The notes under the pieces: generated by a model
What the model was told of the DNA's origin: nothing
Databases searched by the model: none
What the model saw: the letters and a program-made list of their open reading frames with translations, nothing else
Position numbers and translations under genes: made by a program
In this document: one piece after another, positions 5,715 to 10,469 of the stretch
How the letters are laid out: each line of letters starts with the position of its first letter
Numbering within the stretch: position 1 is the first letter of the stretch
Assembly (NCBI GenBank): GCA_900556395.1
Contig: USOQ01000078.1
Location: forward strand, 1-10,469
Direction of reading: 5' to 3'
Origin: Candidatus Segatella caccae
GTDB lineage: Bacteria; Bacteroidota; Bacteroidia; Bacteroidales; Bacteroidaceae
Length of the DNA stretch: 10,469 nt

Positions 5715-7061
5715 TCAGTCTCTGTCCTGATACAGCATCACCTTGTAGCCCGCCTTCAGATGCACCTTCACGGTACGCATCTTCTTGGCGATATACTGAC
5801 TTGTGCCCTGTATCAGCCCCTTGCCGAGGTCGGAGGCCAACTGTGCCCCCGCATTGGTAGAGATGTTGATGCTGCTGCCAAGCGAACCACCCATGTTGGC
5901 GGCAACCTCCCGCACCGCATCCATCTCCATCGAGCCGGGGATGAAGATGCCCTGCTGCCCGTCCGTGTCATAGACCGAAAGCTCCACAGGCACGATGGTT
6001 CCCTCATGCTCTATCGAGGTGATTTCGATGTCGAGGCGTTCGCTCTGTACACGTGCCGCACCTACCACCACGGCATTTCGGGGAATAATCCGTTCCGCCA
6101 CGGCCATCGGCTCCAGCAGGCGCAGCTTCACTGCCTGCCCGTCCGTCACGCTCTGCGCTCCATTGACGCACGCCGATATGGTGTTCTTGTCCGTCACCCC
6201 GACCTTGCCCACAGCAGTGTTGAAACCATAGTTCCGTTCCTGCGCATGGGCGGCGATGAACTCCTCGTTGCTCATTGGCTGTCCGAGAGAGGACACTACC
6301 TGCTTCGTTACCTGTTTCACAGGAGTGACGGTGTTCTTCCCGGCTTTGCTCACAGTGGCAGGCATTGCCTCCTGCTTGGGCTGTCCGCCATTCTGACCGC
6401 CCATGTACTTTGCCGCCAGTTCATAGGACTTTTCCATGAGTGCCACTTGGTCGTCCATATCGGAAGCCTTGCCTTTTCCGCTTTCAAGTTCCGATTCCAG
6501 CGAGGCGATACGCTCCAGCAGTTCCTCCATGTCCGCACGTTCCTCCTTTGGCTGCTCATAGAAACTGCCAAGCGTGGTATTCAGGTCACGGTAGGCGGTG
6601 GCGGACGAGCGGATGCTTTGCGGCGCCAGGGGCTTGCTCTTTTCCACGCTGTCATTATCGGTCAGACAGAAATCTGCTGATGATTCGTTTCCAGCCACTT
6701 CACGGTCGAACATATCGCCCAGCTCCATCATCGAGCGGTTGCGGTTTTCCTTGCGTTCCTCCATCGCTCCCTGCTCGTAGGCCTTCGCCTTGTCACCGAT
6801 AATCTGCCTGTCCGCCTTGTCGGCATCCGGCATCTCCATGTTATAGCCGTCCATGCCCGGCTCTTTCGTCCCGTCAGACGATGGGGCGAAAATCAGCCAC
6901 ATCGCACCGAGGAACACCAGCACCATGGCAGGTAGCACAATCATCTTCTGCCGTCTCAGTCGTTCCGCCTCCGTGAGTGGTGTGCGCTCCTGCTTGGGCT
7001 TTTCCTTGCCTTTCTCCTTGTCAGGAGTCTTGTCCTGTACTTCAATCTTCGTCTGTTCCAT
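5715..7061 (-). CDS. traM: TraM, VirB10-like envelope-spanning transfer protein
   Basis: A 448-residue protein from the ATG at 7061; the longer frame upstream lies within traL. The N-terminal 39 residues are highly charged (Lys/Glu/Pro-rich, cytoplasmic), then one membrane segment follows (about 40-59, MIVLPAMVLVFLG...). Next come a long acidic linker, a predicted coiled coil (about 174-220, MEELLERIASLESELES...) and a C-terminal domain (about 293-448) with AERIIPRNAVVVGAA, GSMEMDAVREVA and YKVMLYQD. This layout is that of VirB10/TrbI proteins and matches the TraM family of Bacteroidales conjugative transposons. It should link the inner-membrane complex to the outer-membrane channel. The start overlaps traL by 20 bases. 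Confidence 0.9.
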   Translation of the reverse strand: MEQTKIEVQDKTPDKEKGKEKPKQERTPLTEAERLRRQKMIVLPAMVLVFLGAMWLIFAPSSDGTKEPGMDGYNMEMPDADKADRQIIGDKAKAYEQGAMEERKENRNRSMMELGDMFDREVAGNESSADFCLTDNDSVEKSKPLAPQSIRSSATAYRDLNTTLGSFYEQPKEERADMEELLERIASLESELESGKGKASDMDDQVALMEKSYELAAKYMGGQNGGQPKQEAMPATVSKAGKNTVTPVKQVTKQVVSSLGQPMSNEEFIAAHAQERNYGFNTAVGKVGVTDKNTISACVNGAQSVTDGQAVKLRLLEPMAVAERIIPRNAVVVGAARVQSERLDIEITSIEHEGTIVPVELSVYDTDGQQGIFIPGSMEMDAVREVAANMGGSLGSSINISTNAGAQLASDLGKGLIQGTSQYIAKKMRTVKVHLKAGYKVMLYQDRD

Positions 7062-7359
7062 ATAAATAATAAGGTGTTGAGTGATTACTAACTGTGGGCT
7101 TGATGGACAGTTCCACCTGCCCTGCATGGTCTATCTCCATCTTCCGGCTTTCGTCCCTGCCAACGTCATAAACGGCTTTGCCGAAAGTGTAGAGGGCAAG
7201 CACCGCAAAGACGGCGAGCATTCCCAATACGATGCGCCTCTTCGTCCGCTGTGGCAGACCCTCCAGCCGGTCTTTCGCTGACTTCGTCATCTGCTTCCTT
7301 TTGTCGCGGAGACTCCAGAAGAGCCTCCACGCCGTTTTTCTGATACGATACCTTGCCAT
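7042..7359 (-). CDS. traL: TraL, small inner-membrane transfer protein (DUF3989-type)
   Basis: A 105-residue protein from the ATG at 7359, five bases after the traK stop. The N-terminal 42 residues are strongly basic, followed by one membrane segment (about 43-60, IVLGMLAVFAVLALYTFG) and a short periplasmic tail, giving an N-in topology. Size, topology and position between traK and traM match TraL of Bacteroidales elements. No enzymatic motif is present; it is presumably a structural or assembly partner of the inner-membrane complex. Its last 20 bases overlap the beginning of traM in another frame. Confidence 0.85.
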   Translation of the reverse strand: MARYRIRKTAWRLFWSLRDKRKQMTKSAKDRLEGLPQRTKRRIVLGMLAVFAVLALYTFGKAVYDVGRDESRKMEIDHAGQVELSIKPTVSNHSTPYYLYGTDED

Positions 7360-7364
7360 TGTTT

Positions 7365-7988
7365 TTATCTTTTAATCGTTTGTAAATCCTTGTTCTCAAT
7401 GATGGTGAATCCCTCGATGGTGAATCCGTTGGGATTGTCGTCCGAGCGCGAGGCGTTCAGCAGGCGGCACGTCGTCACGAGACTGCGCTCCGTGATGTTG
7501 CTCTGTCGGATAATCTGCTGCCGTGCGTAGGTGGTGGCACGGTACGGATAGCCGTTGAAGTCGCACACCACGCTGTCCACTTTCAGCACCTGATTGATGT
7601 TGCCTGCGATGATGCGGTTGTAGTAACCCTTCTCCGCAAAGTCCGAATAGTAGTTGTACACACTGCGGTCAGCCAGCAGCAGCGCACGCTTCACGTTGTG
7701 CTCTATCGCACTCTTCTCCGGCGAGAGCGTAAAGAACAACTCATGGAAGCGGCGCACATGCTCCCTCGCCTCTGCCGGACGGTTCTGCGACAGGTCCTGC
7801 GAGAGGGCCAGCATCAGCGACTTCCCGTTGTCCAGCACATAGATTTTCTCCCGCTGCTTCTCCGCAAAGCGGTAGGAACTCCACACACTCCACACCGTCA
7901 CCACGGCACACAAGGCGAGGAACACCATGCTGAACAGGCGAATCTGCCTGAACGATGTCTCGATGTTCTTTAATGACTTGAATTCCAT
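7365..7988 (-). CDS. traK: TraK, bitopic transfer protein (VirB8-like position)
   Basis: A 207-residue protein from the ATG at 7988, 42 bases after the traJ stop. One membrane segment follows a short cytoplasmic N-terminus (about 17-36, RLFSMVFLALCAVVTVW...), and the remainder is a periplasmic domain of mixed helix and strand (FFTLSPEKSAIEHNVKRAL, then VDSVVCDFNGYPYRATTYARQ). The single-anchor topology, length and NTF2-like size are those of VirB8 proteins, and the sequence and position match the TraK family of Bacteroidales conjugative transposons. It is expected to act as an inner-membrane scaffold of the mating apparatus. Equivalence to VirB8 is inference. Confidence 0.88.
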   Translation of the reverse strand: MEFKSLKNIETSFRQIRLFSMVFLALCAVVTVWSVWSSYRFAEKQREKIYVLDNGKSLMLALSQDLSQNRPAEAREHVRRFHELFFTLSPEKSAIEHNVKRALLLADRSVYNYYSDFAEKGYYNRIIAGNINQVLKVDSVVCDFNGYPYRATTYARQQIIRQSNITERSLVTTCRLLNASRSDDNPNGFTIEGFTIIENKDLQTIKR

Positions 7989-8030
7989 TTTCTTGTTTTC
8001 TCCTTGTTTTGATGTTACACATACTTTTCT

Positions 8031-9035
8031 TTATCTCAGCAGTTTCCCGACACGTCCAGCCACATTGCCAGCGGTTGCACCCGCCACGCTGCCGGCGAAG
8101 CCGCCAGCCTTGCCAGCCGTCTGGTTCACGTTGCGCCCGTAGTTGCCCATGCCTCCGGCTTGGATAATCCAGCCAGAAACAGTAGGAATGGTGAAGTAAC
8201 CGATGATGCCGATGATCATGAACACGATATACACCCCGTCGCTCGAATCCAGCGAGAAGTTCGGGTCGGCCTGCATCCGCTCGATGTCGCTCTGCAGCAT
8301 CAGCACCTGTATCTTGGCCAGTATGGTGCTGAACATGTCCGACACGGGCAGCCACAGATACACCTGCACATAGCGGCATATCCACTGCGTCAGCGTGCTC
8401 TGGAAACCGTCCCACACAGAAATGGCGAAGGCTATCGGCCCCAGTATCGACAACACCACGAGAAAGAACGTCCTCAGCGTGTCTATCACGAGGGCTGCGG
8501 CCTGAAACAGCAGTTCCAGCAACTCGCGGAAGAAGTCGCGCACGCTCTTTTTCATTTGGTACATGCTCCGCTCGATGTACATACCCGCCATGGTGACAAG
8601 GTCGTCGGGCGACCACCCCAGTTCCTCCAGTTGCTTGTCGAACTCCTCGTTCGACACCAAGTAGGCCGTCTCGGGGTTGCGCTTCATCGCCTCGTATTCC
8701 AGCTTGTCCTTCTGCTCCCGGTACTCGTTCATGTCCAGCGTCTCCGCCTCCAGCATCTTGGCCGTGCCCTGCACAATCGGCGAGAGCACACCGCTGAGCG
8801 TGCCCAGCACCACCGTGGGGAAGAACATGATGCAAAGCCCTATGGCGAACGGACGGAGCATCGGGAACACGTCTATCGGTTCGGCACGCGCCAGCGACTG
8901 CCATACCCGGTAGGCCACGTAGAAGAGTGCGCCCAGTCCGGCAATGCCTTTCGCCACACCCGCCATGTCCTCGCACAGCGGCATCATCTCGTCGTAGAGC
9001 GACCGCAGTATCTGGTGAAGGTTCTCGAAATCCAT
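8031..9035 (-). CDS. traJ: TraJ, polytopic VirB6-like transfer protein
   Basis: A 334-residue protein from the ATG at 9035, three bases after the traI stop. Membrane segments are visible at about 29-45, 62-82, 172-205 (long, perhaps two) and 268-290. A soluble charged loop lies at about 95-165 (DMNEYREQKDKLEYEAMKRN...). The C-terminal tail (293-330) is rich in Gly and Ala (GGFAGSVAGATAGNVAG). This is the layout of VirB6/TrbL channel proteins, and size and position match TraJ of Bacteroidales elements. It should form part of the inner-membrane translocation path. Confidence 0.9.
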   Translation of the reverse strand: MDFENLHQILRSLYDEMMPLCEDMAGVAKGIAGLGALFYVAYRVWQSLARAEPIDVFPMLRPFAIGLCIMFFPTVVLGTLSGVLSPIVQGTAKMLEAETLDMNEYREQKDKLEYEAMKRNPETAYLVSNEEFDKQLEELGWSPDDLVTMAGMYIERSMYQMKKSVRDFFRELLELLFQAAALVIDTLRTFFLVVLSILGPIAFAISVWDGFQSTLTQWICRYVQVYLWLPVSDMFSTILAKIQVLMLQSDIERMQADPNFSLDSSDGVYIVFMIIGIIGYFTIPTVSGWIIQAGGMGNYGRNVNQTAGKAGGFAGSVAGATAGNVAGRVGKLLR

Positions 9036-9038
9036 AGG

Positions 9039-9668
9039 CTACCAGTATCTTTCGTTGGCACTGCCGTAGAGCCCCATCACACGGTCGAGGTCGTTCTTCT
9101 TCTTCGCCCGCAGGTAGCTCACGCTGATGTTCTTGTTGGTGTAGTAGCTCACGAGGTTGCGGTACCGCTTCATCTTCTGGTAACAGCCCTCCACCACGTC
9201 CATGCGGTCCTTGTCCGTCATGGAGAGCGTGGTGATGTTCACCACGTTCTTCAGCTCCGTCAGCACGTCGTTGCTCTCCTCCAGCAGCTTGGTATAGCCG
9301 AAGGCGATGGCTGAGAGTTCCTCCACCGTGAAGTTCTCGTCGCGCATCATCTTCTGGAAGCTGTTCACGTAGATGTCCGTGATGTCGCCCACCATCAGGA
9401 TGGTCTGCTGCACCTTGCGGGCATCCTTGACGAGGTTGTTCACCGACTTCAGGGCATCGTAATACTTCTTGCCCTGCTCGTAGATTTTCACTGTCTCCTG
9501 AAAGTTCTTGACCATGTGGGTCGCCGTTGTCGATGTGTGCGCCACGTTCTTGGAGGTGTTCACGATGCTTTGCGCGATGTTGGACGGGTCGATGACCGTC
9601 CACTGTGCGCTTGCCTTGCCCGCCGTCAGCAGGCACAGGCAGATAAGGATTGTCATTCTTGCTTTCAT
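9039..9668 (-). CDS. traI: TraI, exported transfer protein (DUF4141)
   Basis: A 209-residue protein from the ATG at 9668, six bases after the preceding stop. A signal peptide is evident (MKARMTILICLCLLTAGKASA, cleavage before Gln22). The mature part begins QWTVIDPSNIAQSIVN and is almost wholly alpha-helical and charged, with long amphipathic helices (FQETVKIYEQGKKYYDALKSVNNLV). This fits the DUF4141/TraI family of Bacteroidales elements and resembles VirB5/TrbJ-type periplasmic proteins in fold class and gene position. It should act in the periplasm or at the pilus/channel tip. The VirB5 comparison is inference. Confidence 0.87.
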   Translation of the reverse strand: MKARMTILICLCLLTAGKASAQWTVIDPSNIAQSIVNTSKNVAHTSTTATHMVKNFQETVKIYEQGKKYYDALKSVNNLVKDARKVQQTILMVGDITDIYVNSFQKMMRDENFTVEELSAIAFGYTKLLEESNDVLTELKNVVNITTLSMTDKDRMDVVEGCYQKMKRYRNLVSYYTNKNISVSYLRAKKKNDLDRVMGLYGSANERYW

Positions 9669-9674
9669 TGCTCG

Positions 9675-10073
9675 CTATTGTTTGGTCTGTTCCTGTCTTA
9701 CTCTTACATAGTCCCCGTTGGGCGAGAAGGTCAGCACGTCCGTCTCCTCGTTGTAGGATACGTCGATGCGGAATCCCGTATTCATGAAGAGGTTGCCGTT
9801 CTCCATCTGCAGGAGGTAGGTCTGCGGTTTCAGCTCGCGTCCCAGTCCCTTGCGCTTGAACACCGTCACCTTGTATGCCTTGCCCTCCTTATAGATGAGC
9901 ACGTCGGGCTTACCCTCCACGCTCTCCCAGTTGCCGCAGAGGGCGGGACGGTCGTCCCTTGCCGCCTCACTGCACGACTGCATGGCCATACTCGCCATTC
10001 CCAGCACGATGCCGCAAAGGAGCAGCATCTGCCTGCTTGTTGTCTTCAATCTTCTTCCCATGTTCTGAATCAT
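9675..10073 (-). CDS. traH: DUF3876-type lipoprotein in the traH position
   Basis: A 132-residue protein. The hydrophobic leader (about 16-31, MLLLCGIVLGMASMAM) ends in QSC with Cys34, a plausible Bacteroidales lipobox, so a lipid-anchored protein is likely. The mature part is a small beta-rich domain: ALCGNWESVEGKPDVLIYKE, AYKVTVFKRKG, TYLLQMENGNLFMN, DVLTFSPNG. It resembles the DUF3876 family found next to traG in Bacteroidales transfer operons; I assign traH by position. An ATG at 10061 (MGRRLKTT) is an equally good start. It sits 33 bases after the traG stop and six bases before traI. The molecular role is unknown. Confidence 0.75.
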   Translation of the reverse strand: MIQNMGRRLKTTSRQMLLLCGIVLGMASMAMQSCSEAARDDRPALCGNWESVEGKPDVLIYKEGKAYKVTVFKRKGLGRELKPQTYLLQMENGNLFMNTGFRIDVSYNEETDVLTFSPNGDYVRVRQEQTKQ

Positions 10074-10106
10074 TGTTGAATGTGATAAAATTGGTTGTGA
10101 TAAATG

Positions 10107-10469
10107 TCATGTCTTGCTTGTCCTTCTTTTCTCCGCCAGTTGCCGGATGGCGGCTTCGATGTCGCCGCCCAGTTGCTCCGCCAGCCGATAGACCTCCACC
10201 TTCTCCGTTTCCTCGGTGGTGTAGGCAAGGTATTCCTCCGCGCTCACCTCGGTGGCATAGACCGCCGACTGCGTGCCGCCCAGCCCGATCCACACCTCCT
10301 TGTAGAGCCGTGACGGGTGGTTGGCCATGTTGATGGAGAGAATCTGCGACTTCTCCTTCTCAGTCAGTCCGAGCAACGCCTGTATCTGGTCGAACTTGTT
10401 CATGTACTTCCGTTGGTCGAGCAGTATCTTGCAGTCGGAGTTGTTGATGATGCTCTCCTTCACCACGGG
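10107..10469 (-). CDS. traG: TraG, VirB4-like transfer ATPase, C-terminal fragment
   Basis: The frame runs in from the right edge without an upstream stop, so only about the last 120 residues of a protein of roughly 800 are present. The visible part includes SIINNSDCKILLDQRKYMNKFDQIQ, LTEKEKSQILSIN, and YKEVWIGLGGTQSAVYATEVSAEEYLAYTT. This is the C-terminal pattern of VirB4/TraC-type ATPases (helicase-like part after Walker B: a 'cannot help, these are not dynamic' stretch followed by the final helices). Walker A and B lie outside the window. In Bacteroidales elements TraG powers the mating channel at the inner membrane. Order and sequence fit TraG well. Confidence 0.85.
   Translation of the reverse strand, partial: PVVKESIINNSDCKILLDQRKYMNKFDQIQALLGLTEKEKSQILSINMANHPSRLYKEVWIGLGGTQSAVYATEVSAEEYLAYTTEETEKVEVYRLAEQLGGDIEAAIRQLAEKRRTSKT

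Noticed and set aside
5688..6680. 330-codon plus-strand frame
   Set aside because: It is antisense to traM, His/Arg-rich and without motifs.
8160..9314. 384-codon plus-strand frame
   Set aside because: It is antisense to traJ/traI, with low-complexity His/Arg/Val-rich translation and no family resemblance.
7741..9636. 631-codon minus-strand frame
   Set aside because: It is out of frame with traI, traJ and traK, each of which is clearly coding. The translation is Gly/Arg/His-rich noise.

Overview
The window is part of a Bacteroidales (Bacteroides/Parabacteroides/Prevotella-type) integrative conjugative element of the CTnDOT-like class. The evidence is a nearly gapless minus-strand run of genes in the order traG-H-I-J-K-L-M-N-O-P-Q followed by a lysozyme-like gene. 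The protein families, their lengths, and the signal peptides and lipoboxes all fit that group. No rRNA, tRNA, CRISPR array, integrase or relaxase is seen.

Right part (about 2184-10469, minus strand, read right to left): one long transfer operon that starts beyond the right edge. It begins with the C-terminal end of TraG (VirB4-like ATPase). It continues with a DUF3876 lipoprotein in the traH position, TraI (exported, DUF4141), TraJ (polytopic VirB6-like), TraK (bitopic, VirB8-like position), TraL (small bitopic), TraM (VirB10-like), TraN (VirB9-like, DUF4138), TraO (exported, probable outer-membrane), TraP (TOPRIM/primase-like), TraQ (DUF3872 lipoprotein) and a secreted GH24-like lysozyme. 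Short gaps and stop/start overlaps (TraL/TraM, TraP/TraQ, TraQ/lysozyme) indicate one transcript with coupled translation. Together these encode the envelope-spanning mating channel, a wall-opening enzyme and a DNA-processing protein.

Left part (about 1-2160): a G+C-richer small plus-strand gene enters from the left edge (1-246) and is closed by a strong hairpin terminator. From about 310 to 2160 the DNA is clearly AT-richer than the tra genes (sampled lines: 32% G+C at 1801-1860, 62% at 9061-9120). This island carries one complete plus-strand gene (538-1974) for an ABC/AAA-type ATPase fused to a TOPRIM-like nuclease domain (OLD-like architecture), which is probably defence cargo. A perfect 8-bp inverted repeat lies just upstream of it and an intrinsic terminator just downstream. 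Between that terminator and the end of the tra operon is a 98-bp element with inverted ends and a central hairpin, resembling a MITE or IS remnant.

The best candidate for something not routinely described is this cargo island: ATPase-TOPRIM gene, palindromic upstream site and MITE-like element, inserted between the tra operon end and an accessory small gene.
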